Of a stretch of DNA of 64,000 bases, positions 54,865-64,000 are shown in pieces. The first letter of the stretch is position 1, and each line of letters starts with the position of its first letter. The stretch spans positions 1-64,000 of the forward strand of contig NZ_FNMV01000008.1 in assembly GCF_900106645.1 (NCBI RefSeq), given 5' to 3'. A program made the translations under genes and the position numbers. A model generated the notes under the pieces. It ran no database searches and was not told the origin of the DNA. It worked only from the letters and a program-made list of their open reading frames with translations. The stretch is from Flavobacterium degerlachei. Its GTDB lineage: Bacteria; Bacteroidota; Bacteroidia; Flavobacteriales; Flavobacteriaceae.

Positions 54865-54954
54865 GTTTTTATTATTTTTTGTTTTTTAGTAGAGCTAAAA
54901 TAGTAAAACCTTATTTAACAAACAGCTGCTGGAAAATAATTAGATTTTTGTTTT

Positions 54955-54984
54955 AAAAAACCCTTCGGTAATTAAACCGAAGGG
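54955..54984 (-). terminator. Terminator of the GH144-hydrolase-GH3 unit
   Basis: CCCTTCGGT (54961-54969) pairs with ACCGAAGGG (54976-54984) around a 6-base loop, followed on the minus strand by T residues. Confidence 0.9.
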
Positions 54985-55009
54985 CAAACCAAGTTAAAAC
55001 AAAACCAAA

Positions 55010-57307
55010 CTATTTATTTAACTCAAAACCAACTTTATTTTCTGTGTCAGAGCTTCCGCCAATGAAAGCTTCAAATTGTCCTGTTTCAGCAACAAATTCC
55101 AAATCAGAATTATAAAATTTCAAATCTTCAACGGAAATTTCAAATGTCACTGTTTGTTTCTCCCCTTTTTTAAGGGCTATTTTTTGAAATCCTTTTAACT
55201 CTTTTACTGGTCTTGTAACAGAACCAACTACATCTCTTAAATACAATTGAACTACTTCTTTTCCGTCATAATTTCCAGTATTCGTAACATCAACACTAAC
55301 ATTAATCTTGTCATTGAAATTCATCTTTTCAGAAGAAATTTTCAAATTAGAATAGCTAAATGTGGTATAACTCAATCCAAAACCAAAAGGGTATAAAGGT
55401 TCGTTTCTCTCATCGATATAGTTCGACTTAAATTTCTCAAAGTTTCCTTCTTTATTACCAAGTGGTCTTCCTGTATTTTTGTGACTGTAATAAATAGGCA
55501 CTTGACCTACGCTTCTAGGAAAAGTCGTTGTCAATTTTCCAGAAGGGTTTTCGTTACCAAATAATACATCAGCTATTGCAGTTCCCGCTTCGCTACCTGC
55601 AAACCAAGTATTCAAAATTGCGGGTACCGTTTCATTCTCTTGTACTAAGACTAAAGGTCGCCCAGTAAACAATACTAATACAACTGGTTTTCCTGTTTTT
55701 AGTAATTCTTGCAATAAGTCTTTTTGCGCTTGCGGAATCTCTATATTTGTTCTGCTACTGCTTTCTCCACTCATCTCTGCAGATTCTCCAAGAGCTGCAA
55801 CAATAACATCAGATTGACTCGCAATTTTTAAAGCTTCAGCTAATAATGCCTCTTTTGTTCTATCATCACGATGTAATGTTTTTCCGAACATAGTCGCTTT
55901 TTCTTCAAAAGCAGCATCATAATCTAGATTACTTCCTTTGGCGTAAAGCACATTTGCATTAGCTGCAACTTCTTTAATTCCTGCAATCAAGGAAATTGAT
56001 TTATCCATGTTTGTAGCAACACTCCAAGTACCAGCCATATTTTCTTTGGCATCAGCCAAGGGTCCAATTACTGCAATAGTTCCTGACTTCTTTAATGGCA
56101 ATAGTTGCTTTTCATTTTTTAGTAAGACTAGTGATTGAGCAGCTATATTTCTAGCTTCTAATCTATTTGACGTTGTAAAAACTTCCGTTTTAGCTCTTTT
56201 TACATCACAGTATTTGTATGGGTCTTGAAAAAGCCCAAGATCATATTTAGCATTTAAAATAAGACGAACCGCATTATCGATTTGTTCTACAGTCACCTTA
56301 TTTTCTGCTAAAGATTTCTTCAACGTAGTCAAGAAACCTTCTCCTACCATATCCATTTCAATTCCAGCATTTAAAGCCAAGGCAGATACCGTTTGTAAAT
56401 CGCCCATTCCGTGCGCCATCATCTCAGGAATACCAGTGTAATCCGTTACAACAAAGCCTTTAAAACCCCATTCTTTTCTTAGTACATCAGTCATCAACCA
56501 TTTATTTCCAGTAGCAGGAATTCCGTCAATTTCATTAAACGAAGCCATCACTGAACCTGCACCTGCATCAACCGCTGCTTTGTAAGGAGGGAAATACTCG
56601 TTGTACATTTTAATTCTACTCATATCAACAGTATTGTAATCCCGTCCCGCTTCTGATGCGCCATATAAAGCAAAATGTTTTACACAGGATAAAATAGAAT
56701 TGTTTTTAGAAAGATCATCTTGTTGGTAACCGTTGACCATTGCTTTTGCAATTTGGCTCCCTAAATAAGCATCTTCACCAGATCCTTCAGAAACTCTTCC
56801 CCAACGTGGGTCACGAGAAATATCAACCATTGGCGAAAATGTCCAGTTGATTCCGTCAGCACTAGCTTCTTGAGCTGCAATTTGTGCACTGCGCTCAATT
56901 AAGTTCATATCCCAAGTACAAGATAATCCAAGCGGAATAGGAAATGTAGTTTCATAACCGTGAATTACATCCATACCAAACAGCAATGGAATTTTTAGAC
57001 GGCTTTTTTCAACAGCCACTTTTTGAACTTCTCTAATCTTTTGTGCCGACTTGATATTAAATAATCCACCTACTTTACCTTCTTCGATATTTTTAGCCAC
57101 ATTAGAACTGTTAGCAGCTCCTGTGGTGATATCTCCTGATGTAGGTAAATTTAATTGTCCTATTTTCTCATCTATTGTCATTTTTGCCATTAAATCAGCA
57201 ACAAACTCTGCTTTTGGTTTAATTGCAACTGCTTTTTTTGACGCTTTTTTTTGGCTGTAGCCAAATAGAGAAAAGCATAAAAACGCTATAATTAATTTGT
57301 TATTCAT
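55010..57307 (-). CDS. bglX: Glycoside hydrolase family 3 beta-glucosidase
   Basis: The 765-residue exported protein has a signal peptide (about 1-19, FGYSQ), the GH3 N-terminal TIM barrel, the C-terminal sandwich and an Fn3-like end domain. The nucleophile is D289 in FVVTDYTG, with the usual DISRDPRWGR, KHFALYGASE and EMSGESSSR segments. I use the ATG at 57307 (MNNKLIIAF); the longer frame to 57397 starts inside the previous gene. It releases beta-linked glucose from oligosaccharides, here probably the products of the GH144 enzyme upstream. Confidence 0.88.
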   Translation of the reverse strand: MNNKLIIAFLCFSLFGYSQKKASKKAVAIKPKAEFVADLMAKMTIDEKIGQLNLPTSGDITTGAANSSNVAKNIEEGKVGGLFNIKSAQKIREVQKVAVEKSRLKIPLLFGMDVIHGYETTFPIPLGLSCTWDMNLIERSAQIAAQEASADGINWTFSPMVDISRDPRWGRVSEGSGEDAYLGSQIAKAMVNGYQQDDLSKNNSILSCVKHFALYGASEAGRDYNTVDMSRIKMYNEYFPPYKAAVDAGAGSVMASFNEIDGIPATGNKWLMTDVLRKEWGFKGFVVTDYTGIPEMMAHGMGDLQTVSALALNAGIEMDMVGEGFLTTLKKSLAENKVTVEQIDNAVRLILNAKYDLGLFQDPYKYCDVKRAKTEVFTTSNRLEARNIAAQSLVLLKNEKQLLPLKKSGTIAVIGPLADAKENMAGTWSVATNMDKSISLIAGIKEVAANANVLYAKGSNLDYDAAFEEKATMFGKTLHRDDRTKEALLAEALKIASQSDVIVAALGESAEMSGESSSRTNIEIPQAQKDLLQELLKTGKPVVLVLFTGRPLVLVQENETVPAILNTWFAGSEAGTAIADVLFGNENPSGKLTTTFPRSVGQVPIYYSHKNTGRPLGNKEGNFEKFKSNYIDERNEPLYPFGFGLSYTTFSYSNLKISSEKMNFNDKINVSVDVTNTGNYDGKEVVQLYLRDVVGSVTRPVKELKGFQKIALKKGEKQTVTFEISVEDLKFYNSDLEFVAETGQFEAFIGGSSDTENKVGFELNK

Positions 57308-57311
57308 TTTG

Positions 57312-58010
57312 TTATTTTTTTGTTTGTTGGAACATCCAATCGTAAATTTCTTTGTTATCATACACTCGAGTCCAGCTGTCATGATTCGCATCATCAAAAA
57401 TGGTAAGAGAGATATTAGGATTACATTTCTTTAATCTTTTATAAATAGTTATGGAATAATCTACATTAACCACATCATCAACTAATCCGTGGAAGATCTT
57501 CGTAGGAATAGCTCCAATTTTGCAGTTTTCAATCATAGGAACACGATCTACGAATCCTGCAATAGGTACTAAAGCGGCAAACATTTCAGGATGTGCAAAA
57601 GCTAAATTCCATGCTCCCCAGCCTCCCATACTTAATCCAGTTAGATAAATTCTGTTGGGATCAATATTGTTCTCTTTTTGAATTTTTAAAATTAATTGGT
57701 ACAATACTTCGGAATCCCAATATTCATTATCTGGACATTGTGGAGCCAAAACATAAGCGTCTAATGAATTTGACTTTAAATATTTAAAAGGACCATGCAC
57801 TTTTACTAATTCAATATCAGTTCCTTTTTCACCAGATCCATGTAAAAAAATAATCAGTGGTTTCTTTTCTTTACTACTTTTAGGTACATGCAATGCATAA
57901 TTTAGTTCGTGGGTAGCAACGATTTCCGTTTTAATTTTCCCTGTAATATCCTTTTGAGCATTGGAGCATACTGTTATTATTAAAAACAGAAAAAGAATAG
58001 TTTTTTTCAT
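57312..58010 (-). CDS. Exported alpha/beta hydrolase (esterase/prolyl-oligopeptidase-like)
   Basis: The 232-residue protein has a signal peptide (about 1-19, CSNAQ). The alpha/beta hydrolase fold has oxyanion segment FLHGSGEKG, nucleophile serine in GLSMGGWGA, an aspartate in GLVDDVVN and the late histidine in DANHDSW. It probably removes an ester (for example acetyl) from the glycan. I use the ATG at 58010; the longer frame to 58076 overlaps the GH144 gene. It lies 34 bases after the GH144 gene and 4 bases before the GH3 start. Confidence 0.83.
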   Translation of the reverse strand: MKKTILFLFLIITVCSNAQKDITGKIKTEIVATHELNYALHVPKSSKEKKPLIIFLHGSGEKGTDIELVKVHGPFKYLKSNSLDAYVLAPQCPDNEYWDSEVLYQLILKIQKENNIDPNRIYLTGLSMGGWGAWNLAFAHPEMFAALVPIAGFVDRVPMIENCKIGAIPTKIFHGLVDDVVNVDYSITIYKRLKKCNPNISLTIFDDANHDSWTRVYDNKEIYDWMFQQTKK

Positions 58011-58044
58011 ATCTAAAGTTTTTATATTTAAGGTGTAAGCTTTC

Positions 58045-59427
58045 TTAAAATCCATATTTCCCAGAATGAAATCCAAGCTTTATTAAGCCTTGTTTTACTT
58101 CTGGAGCGTTCATAAATAATTTCCATAGTAATCCTGTACGATAGTTTTCTAACATAACCACTTCCGGACCTTGATCGATAGCTAAATACCGCTGAGCAGT
58201 CCAATTATTATGTATACTATGTGCATCGTAAAAACCTGCTACCCCCCAAACATCAGACTTGTAATTCTCATATAGATTTCGCATAAGCGCTATTGATTCT
58301 ACCGGAGTATATACAATCGAGCTAACTGCGGCTGTTGGAGAAATAACTCCTTTATCATTACTTGGCATATGTGCATCATACCCTACACTTCCGTCGTTAT
58401 TTCTAGAATAAGAAGCTGTCAATCCCCAGTAATTAGCACCATATCCTTTGTAAGCAAACGGATTTTCTACACAATGCAAATAATTGATTTTTGTTTGATT
58501 TAAATTTAAATCCCAATAATTAGCATACTGATCAGTTAACTGATTCGGATCTAAACCTAGATAGGAATAATGCGCCCAGAATAAAGGTCCTCCATATTCT
58601 TGAGCACCATTATGTTTTAAAATTAGCGGTAAATCATACTTTTTATTAGAAGATACTATCGCGCCATTTCCTGCCCATCCTTCGTGGTACGCTTTTGCAT
58701 CTATAGTATGTGTAGGTGAGGCCGCTGCCAATACATAAGTAATTAAGCATTCATTATAACCTTCTAATGGAAAATTCATTTGCCAATCGTAAGTAGGCGA
58801 CCAATGCCAGTATAATTTATTTTGATTATTAGTATACCATTGCCAGTCCACACCTTTCCATAATTGATCAAATTTTTGACCAACCACCTTTTCTTCAGCA
58901 GTTCCTTCTTTAAGGTATTCTCTAACTGTTATCATTCCCGCCACTAAAAAAGAAGTTTCCACTAGATCTCCTCCATTATCCTTAGTACCAAAAGGAATTA
59001 CTTTTCCTGTAGTTCCATCTATCCAATGTGGCCAAGCACCATGAAATCGATCAGCCTTTTCTAAGAAATCAGCAATCTTGCTCAGTCTTTGCACTCCTTC
59101 TTCTCTTGTGATATATCCACGAGACATTCCTGAGACTAAACTCATTAAACCAAAACCGGATCCCCCAGTAGTAACTATATTTTGTTCAAAAGAAGGATTG
59201 GCTGGAATGTAGCGCTCTCTTGCCATTCCAGAATCGGATTGCGCATAAGTCCAGAAATAGGCGAAAGTCTGTTTTTGTACCAACTCTATAAGCTCGTCAT
59301 TAGAGATTTTTTCCGTAACAGGAACTGGATTAGTAGGTACATCCTCTGATGTTGCTTGTTGCGTTTTTGATGATGAATCACAACTTACAGCCAATATAAT
59401 TAGTAGTAATACTGCAATGTTTTTCAT
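58045..59427 (-). CDS. GH144-like glucoamylase-domain lipoprotein, probable endo-beta-1,2-glucanase
   Basis: The 460-residue surface or periplasmic lipoprotein has lipobox AVSC (C16). The mature protein is an alpha/alpha-barrel glycoamylase domain (about 40-455), with TGGSGFGLMSLVSGM, EGYNECLITYVLAAASPTH and WGLTASYSRNNDGSVGYDAH. I associate this domain in Bacteroidetes with family GH144 endo-beta-1,2-glucanases. The GH3 and hydrolase genes follow in the same unit. The linkage specificity is inference. Confidence 0.78.
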   Translation of the reverse strand: MKNIAVLLLIILAVSCDSSSKTQQATSEDVPTNPVPVTEKISNDELIELVQKQTFAYFWTYAQSDSGMARERYIPANPSFEQNIVTTGGSGFGLMSLVSGMSRGYITREEGVQRLSKIADFLEKADRFHGAWPHWIDGTTGKVIPFGTKDNGGDLVETSFLVAGMITVREYLKEGTAEEKVVGQKFDQLWKGVDWQWYTNNQNKLYWHWSPTYDWQMNFPLEGYNECLITYVLAAASPTHTIDAKAYHEGWAGNGAIVSSNKKYDLPLILKHNGAQEYGGPLFWAHYSYLGLDPNQLTDQYANYWDLNLNQTKINYLHCVENPFAYKGYGANYWGLTASYSRNNDGSVGYDAHMPSNDKGVISPTAAVSSIVYTPVESIALMRNLYENYKSDVWGVAGFYDAHSIHNNWTAQRYLAIDQGPEVVMLENYRTGLLWKLFMNAPEVKQGLIKLGFHSGKYGF

Positions 59428-59560
59428 TTTTGTAATTTAAAAATTAAGCCAAATCCGCCTATATCACAATATAAATATTGCAATTATAGGTTCGAATTAG
59501 ACATATATTATTTAGTAATAAACTTCATTTAAAATTATAAGCAAGTCTATTAATCCTATG

Positions 59561-59598
59561 AAAAAAAAGCTTGTTATAGCATGAACTATAACAAGCTT
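59561..59598 (-). terminator. Terminator of the susC-susD-LamG unit
   Basis: AAGCTTGTTATAG (59567-59579) pairs with its complement at 59586-59598 and is followed by a T-run on the minus strand. Confidence 0.9.
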
Positions 59599-59605
59599 AT
59601 GTGCA

Positions 59606-60424
59606 TTATTTTTTTTCAGTAAACAAAGTAGTTACCTCTGCATTGGTAAGTGGAGTATTGTATAATCTAAAATTATCAATAGATCCAGTCCAAGAGTTCA
59701 TCCAGCCTTCGTCTGGGTTACCAGAACCACCTAATCTAAAACCATTAATTTTGCTGGTATTAAATTTTATCGGCCCATGATTAGCCCAAGTATTTGTTCC
59801 CTTTGCAACACCATCAATATAAAAAGTCATTACAGAAGAGGCTTGGTCATAAACAAAAGCTAAATGATGCCATTGATTATCAAAGATTACTGCAGTACCT
59901 GGAACACCTACCCATTCGAACCAATGATCACCAGTACCTTGTTCGTCTACAAATAATTTAATAACCGCATTAGTTGCGCTTCCCTCAAATAAACCAAACA
60001 TAGATGCTTTAGCCCAGTTATCACTGGTTAAAGCAAAAGCAAATTCAGTTTGCGTTGGCACTCCATGCTTAGACCAGAAAGCAACAGTCATACTTGATGC
60101 TGTTACTGCAAAATCATTAGCAGAAGGATAAGCAATGAATTTTTTTGGAATTCCTCCTTTTATAGCCTTTCCAGAGATACCCTCTGTAGCCGTTAATGGA
60201 TTATCAGTTGGAAATTTTGCTCTTATATTATCAACAGCAAATTTTAACGGATCAGTAGTTGTATCGTCAAAAGGGACATAAAACTTTAAAGGTCCTCCTA
60301 CAGCATTAACATCCTGAGGATAATTTCCTAATTCAGGCCTGTCCATTTCTTGACAGCTGAACAGCACCGTTGCGGCCGCAACTGCAAAAGTGATTTTTTT
60401 AATAAAATGAATATGTATTTTCAT
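59606..60424 (-). CDS. LamG/concanavalin-like lipoprotein in a SusE/F position
   Basis: The 272-residue protein has a lipoprotein signal ending LFSC (C24). A LamG-type jelly-roll follows (about 60-270, AVTASSMTVAFWSKHG, NQWHHLAFVYDQASSVMTFYIDG, GSIDNFRLYNTPLTNAEV). It is likely a surface glycan-binding protein. It lies 26 bases after susD, as SusE or SusF-type proteins do. No catalytic residues are evident. Confidence 0.85.
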   Translation of the reverse strand: MKIHIHFIKKITFAVAAATVLFSCQEMDRPELGNYPQDVNAVGGPLKFYVPFDDTTTDPLKFAVDNIRAKFPTDNPLTATEGISGKAIKGGIPKKFIAYPSANDFAVTASSMTVAFWSKHGVPTQTEFAFALTSDNWAKASMFGLFEGSATNAVIKLFVDEQGTGDHWFEWVGVPGTAVIFDNQWHHLAFVYDQASSVMTFYIDGVAKGTNTWANHGPIKFNTSKINGFRLGGSGNPDEGWMNSWTGSIDNFRLYNTPLTNAEVTTLFTEKK

Positions 60425-60450
60425 AATTACTATTTTTTTAATAATTGAAA

Positions 60451-61911
60451 TTAATAGTTTGGGTTTTGAATTAAAACACCTTGCGCTTGATCAATAGCAG
60501 TTTGTGGAATTGGATACAAAGCATTTTTAGGTTGGTATCCTACACCTCCCAATACTGCTGGCGCATCACCCCAACGAACTAAATCATAAAACCTTTCGTT
60601 TTCCATCCCAAATTCAACTCTTCTTTCTTGCTTGATAGTTGCTAAAGTTGCAACCACATTTGGAAGCACATTTGCACCACCTCTTGCTCTTGCTCTCACT
60701 TGATTCAAATAACCAGTTGCAGAAGCATTTCCTGTTTGAACAGCCGCTTCAGCAGCCATTAAAAGAACATCAGCATATCTAATTATTTTGATGTTTTCCC
60801 AAGTATTTTGTTTTAGTCCTAACTTAGCTCTTACACTAGCCTCGGTATATGCTTTTTTATTCCAATACATTTGATCTAATGGTGGAGCTTCTGGTAAAAT
60901 TCCACTTCCATAACCACCATCATCTTGACCTGAAGTCAAAATAGTTTCTCCTTTTCTAGGATCACCTACTTCAAAAGCATTAACTAAAGCGGGAGTAGGA
61001 ACATTAAAGCCCCAACCTAAATCCCAAACTCCTGAACCTCTGACTCCTTGCGAAACAAAATAATTATTTGAAAAACTTTGTCCAGTTGAAATAACCAATT
61101 GCTGAACTTCAAAAACAGATTCTTTTGAGTTATTACCATCAATGGAGAATAATGTCTTATATGATGGTTCTAAACTATATACTCCTGAAGTTATGATTTC
61201 TTGACTTTTTGCCAAAGAAGCTGCATAATTTCCTTGATATAAATACAGTTTTGCTAGCATAGCATTTGCAAAACCTTTTGTCGCTCTACCTGGAAAAGAC
61301 AACCAGCTCGCTGGTAGCGTTTGGCTAGCAAACTCTAAATCCGCTTTGATGAATGCATCAACTTGCGCAACAGTAGATTTTGCTTTAACCCCATCAGAAG
61401 GAACTACAACTTTGTTTTCAATTAAAGGAACTTCGCCATAATCTCTTCTTAAATCAAAATACAAAAATGCTCTTAGTACTTTAGCTTCTGCTTTATTAAT
61501 CATTGTACCATTGTCAGTCAAACCTGATTTTTCAATTGCATCGATCAAATCATTACAGGCATAAATCACCTTGTAGTGGTCATTCCAGTTGTTTCCGTTT
61601 AGAAAAGATGTTTTTGAATAATTAAAATTGTCAAACGAGTTTGCCTGTTCGGCTTGATCAGTAGGAGAACTACCTTTGGCTGCATCATCGGAACGAATAC
61701 ATTGAAACCAATATCTCGTCCAGTCTGAAACTGCCGAAGTTCGAAGTTGTCCATATAATCCAAATGCTTGAGCTTCGAATCCTCCAGCACTTAAATCTCC
61801 ATCAACTGCTGTCCCTAAAGGCTTAGTATCTAAATCCGTACATGAAGAAAAGGATGTTAAAATAAGTATTGCAAATAATGAATACTTAATTCGTAATGAA
61901 ATATATTTCAT
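60451..61911 (-). CDS. susD: SusD/RagB family glycan-binding lipoprotein
   Basis: The 486-residue protein has the lipoprotein signal SFSSC (C24). The SusD-like tetratricopeptide and binding domains follow, with RAFLYFDLRRDYGEVPL, the FANAMLAKLYLYQGNYA repeat, and the C-terminal RYADVLLMAAEAAVQTGN, LNQVRARA and ERRVEFGMENERFYDLVRWG. It lids the SusC barrel and captures glycan. It lies 20 bases after susC. Confidence 0.93.
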   Translation of the reverse strand: MKYISLRIKYSLFAILILTSFSSCTDLDTKPLGTAVDGDLSAGGFEAQAFGLYGQLRTSAVSDWTRYWFQCIRSDDAAKGSSPTDQAEQANSFDNFNYSKTSFLNGNNWNDHYKVIYACNDLIDAIEKSGLTDNGTMINKAEAKVLRAFLYFDLRRDYGEVPLIENKVVVPSDGVKAKSTVAQVDAFIKADLEFASQTLPASWLSFPGRATKGFANAMLAKLYLYQGNYAASLAKSQEIITSGVYSLEPSYKTLFSIDGNNSKESVFEVQQLVISTGQSFSNNYFVSQGVRGSGVWDLGWGFNVPTPALVNAFEVGDPRKGETILTSGQDDGGYGSGILPEAPPLDQMYWNKKAYTEASVRAKLGLKQNTWENIKIIRYADVLLMAAEAAVQTGNASATGYLNQVRARARGGANVLPNVVATLATIKQERRVEFGMENERFYDLVRWGDAPAVLGGVGYQPKNALYPIPQTAIDQAQGVLIQNPNY

Positions 61912-61931
61912 ATCTTAAATTTTTAATTTTA

Positions 61932-64000
61932 TTAAAATGTCGCACTAAAACCTATGCTTGTTATTACAGGTAAAGGATATCCTCCGTTATCAATACTAAA
62001 CTCAATAGGAGATCCACCTGCCTCAGGAGTAAAACCTGAATTGTGTTTCCAAGTATGTAAATTTTGAGCATTTAAGAACAGTTTCATACTTTGAAAAGTA
62101 ATGTTTTGTGCACTAAACGGTTTAAAGTTATAGGCCAATTGTACATTTCTAATTCTGATATAACTACCATCTTCTACATTATAAGTAGAATTTAATTTAT
62201 TATATCCTGACGCTTCAGATAATCTTGGCTCCCAATTTGAAGTTCCAGCTCCAGTCCATCTGTCTTCTCTCGCTTCTCTATAGTTGAATTGAGCAAAAGT
62301 ACTTCCGTTACCCCAGTTTCTCCATACTTCATTTCCATACACGCCTTGTAAATCAATAGCTAATGAAAATTTATCATAGTTTACGCTAGTGCTAAAACCA
62401 TAAGTAAAGTCTGGTGTAGGATTTCCAATTACCTTTCTATCATCAGTAGTTATAGTTCCATCACCATTAACATCTTTATATTTAAAATCACCAGGACCAT
62501 AACTACCTAAGGTACTAACAGGTGAAGATAAAACATCAGCATAAGATTGGTATATTCCCTCCACTTCATATCCGTAGAATGAACCTATAGGATTACCTGC
62601 ACTTGTACGAGTTGGACCTGAAAAGATTTCATATCCAGGTTCGAAAACTGAATTAACTCTATTGTTAAGCGTAGTTAAGTTTCCGCTAATAGAATAAGAG
62701 AATTTATCTGAAATTTTTTCATCCCAAGATGTAGAAAATTCAAAACCTTTATTTTCAATTTCCCCAGCATTTGTATAGAAATTTTCATTTCCTTGTGTAA
62801 CAAAAACCAATAAATCTTTGGTGGTTTTATTGTAATAAGTAGCATCAAACCTTAAACGATCTTTAAAAGTAGTTAATTCAAAACCACCTTCATAAGACGT
62901 TACTGTTTCCCATTTCAAATTGTCAGTATTTCTATAAGCCAATACAAAAGCAGGTACTAAAGTAGAACCAAATACTGCAGATGCACCGGTAGTATAATTA
63001 GGTAAATAAGGATAGTGAACCGCATTGTATTGATTACCCAATTCTCCGTAAGAACCTTTAATTTTTAACGAATTAATACCGCTGTTCTCCATGAATTTTT
63101 CTTTTCCTAATTCCCATGCAGCACCTATAGACCAGAAGTTTTGATCTCTAGTGTCTTTAGGCAATTCAGAAGAAGAATCTCTTCTAAAAGATCCATTTAC
63201 GATATATTTTCCTTTGTAATTATATAAGGCACGAAATAAAGTAGAAGTAGTTGCTCTTTCCCATTGTTCAGAATTTGAAACCCTTGTAGCTTGATCTCCA
63301 TAAGGAAATACATTTAAATACCACCATCTAGGATCATTTGGTATTGGCTCTCCACCTATTTTTTGATTTACAGAACCACTGATACTTTCTAAATATTCTT
63401 GAAAAGAATTGTAACCAGCTAAAAATGTTAAACTATGATCTCCAAATTTTTTATTATACGTTAATAAATAATCTTGTTGGAAATTTTGAACAGTTGTATT
63501 GTATTGTGACACGCTTGTCAAAGTTCTACCAGAATACGGTGTAACTTGATCGCTTTCAGCAGCAAACACATCAATTAACGGTACATAACTTCTTCCTTTT
63601 CTAACATCCATATCCCCTGAATATCCAATTCTAAAAGTAAAGTCCTTTAATAATTTTAATTCTCCGTATACATTACCTACAAATCTAAATTGATTATTAA
63701 TCTTTGTATCAGACTCTTCATTAACTGGAATCAAAGGATTTCCAATTTGTGCCCCTCCAATTTGAACTGGCAATTGATTATAAACACCATCTGCATTGTA
63801 AGGATTAACAATAGGAGTTGCATTTAATGCCGAACCAAAGTTATTACCTACAGGTAGTTTTGATTTAATACCATTTAATCCTATTCCAAATTTTAAATTA
63901 TCAGAAACCTTAATCTCGTCATTTACATTAAAGGTGATTTTTTGTAGATTTTCATTACGAATAACACCTTCTTCTTTTAAATACCCAAAGCCTAAACTTA
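61932..64000 (-). CDS. susC: SusC/RagA family TonB-linked outer-membrane transporter (5' end beyond window)
   Basis: The reading frame continues without a stop to the right edge, so the start, signal peptide, carboxypeptidase-like domain and plug are missing. About 689 residues of barrel are visible, including SFRRDSSSELPKDTRDQNFW, AWELGKEKFMENSGINSLK, KGSYGELGNQ, DVNGDGTITTDDRKVIGNP and the terminal ITSIGFSATF. The first in-frame initiation-like codon seen here, near 63773, is not a real start. It imports the glycan handled by the SusD downstream. Confidence 0.93.
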   Translation of the reverse strand, partial: SLGFGYLKEEGVIRNENLQKITFNVNDEIKVSDNLKFGIGLNGIKSKLPVGNNFGSALNATPIVNPYNADGVYNQLPVQIGGAQIGNPLIPVNEESDTKINNQFRFVGNVYGELKLLKDFTFRIGYSGDMDVRKGRSYVPLIDVFAAESDQVTPYSGRTLTSVSQYNTTVQNFQQDYLLTYNKKFGDHSLTFLAGYNSFQEYLESISGSVNQKIGGEPIPNDPRWWYLNVFPYGDQATRVSNSEQWERATTSTLFRALYNYKGKYIVNGSFRRDSSSELPKDTRDQNFWSIGAAWELGKEKFMENSGINSLKIKGSYGELGNQYNAVHYPYLPNYTTGASAVFGSTLVPAFVLAYRNTDNLKWETVTSYEGGFELTTFKDRLRFDATYYNKTTKDLLVFVTQGNENFYTNAGEIENKGFEFSTSWDEKISDKFSYSISGNLTTLNNRVNSVFEPGYEIFSGPTRTSAGNPIGSFYGYEVEGIYQSYADVLSSPVSTLGSYGPGDFKYKDVNGDGTITTDDRKVIGNPTPDFTYGFSTSVNYDKFSLAIDLQGVYGNEVWRNWGNGSTFAQFNYREAREDRWTGAGTSNWEPRLSEASGYNKLNSTYNVEDGSYIRIRNVQLAYNFKPFSAQNITFQSMKLFLNAQNLHTWKHNSGFTPEAGGSPIEFSIDNGGYPLPVITSIGFSATF

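Noticed and set aside
57308..57397. N-terminal extension of the GH3 gene
   Set aside because: It overlaps the alpha/beta hydrolase gene and precedes a clean signal peptide.
58011..58076. N-terminal extension of the alpha/beta hydrolase
   Set aside because: It overlaps the GH144 gene and precedes a clean signal peptide at 58010.
49425..64000. Type IX secretion C-terminal sorting domains on PUL enzymes
   Set aside because: The C-termini of the GH43, GH97, GH3, GH144 and M28 proteins lack the usual glycine-rich Por-type ending. These proteins look periplasmic or lipid-anchored.

Overview
The window looks like chromosomal DNA from a Flavobacterium-like member of the Bacteroidota. The DNA is AT-rich. 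Promoters fit the Bacteroidetes pattern TTG-N19-TAnnTTTG. Gene families typical of the group are present: SusC/SusD, a DUF4835/PorD-type protein, DUF1599, DUF6495, a BT_3928-like DoxX protein and GH97. I saw no phage, transposase, integrase, CRISPR array or tRNA gene. Product names come from motif reading only; no database search was run.

Layout. (1) 1-130: an outward-facing promoter and leader that look like the start of an rRNA operon lying beyond the left edge. (2) 797-4755, minus strand: glycosyltransferase, coaE, and an RprX/RprY-like two-component pair. (3) 4882-13560, minus strand: a housekeeping block with two unrelated enoyl reductases (fabI, fabV), then recN, porD-like, coaBC, rpoZ, bamD, dapA and a DUF6913-like gene. 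A clear promoter drives bamD-rpoZ-coaBC-porD-recN. (4) 13609-23251: a 5'-nucleotidase split over two genes, a YhhN-like membrane protein without the expected acidic residues, ligA, a DUF6495 gene, an Oar-like TonB receptor and the rpsF-rpsR-rplI operon. (5) 23417-36900: LytTR regulator, priA, DUF2147, yihY, nadC, two membrane proteins (DUF2254 and MscS family), an exported adenosine deaminase-like enzyme, rlmH, folP with a lipoprotein, and DUF1599. (6) 36915-49320: BT_3928/DoxX protein, a lone DppB-like permease, a thioredoxin-like lipoprotein, tpiA, prmA, clpS, a sterol desaturase-like oxidase, a lysoplasmalogenase, a YeeE/YedE pair, kdsA, a PAS histidine kinase and an AI-2E-family exporter. 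(7) 49425-64000, minus strand: a polysaccharide utilisation locus (PUL) reading leftward from an incomplete susC: susC, susD, a LamG lipoprotein, a GH144/glycoamylase-domain lipoprotein, an alpha/beta hydrolase, a GH3 beta-glucosidase, a GH97, a GH43 and an M28 peptidase.

The PUL is cut by strong hairpin terminators into four units: susCD-LamG, GH144-hydrolase-GH3, GH97, and GH43-M28. GH144 together with GH3 suggests a beta-1,2-glucan target. The GH97 keeps the three glutamates expected of an inverting alpha-glucosidase, so the substrate or the regulon may be mixed.

The least expected signal is a dispersed intergenic RNA-like element with four clear copies (315-392, 14419-14498, 27070-27139, 45785-45863) and one weak copy (39154-39221), all on the plus strand. 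The flanks are conserved and pair with each other, including a compensatory change. The central hairpin has a different sequence in each copy but mostly stays paired. From memory it resembles the Flavo-1 RNA motif. Other points are active-site substitutions in CoaBC, the YhhN-like pseudo-enzyme, a membrane-anchored thioredoxin fold without CxxC, and a terminator that overlaps the start of the desaturase gene.
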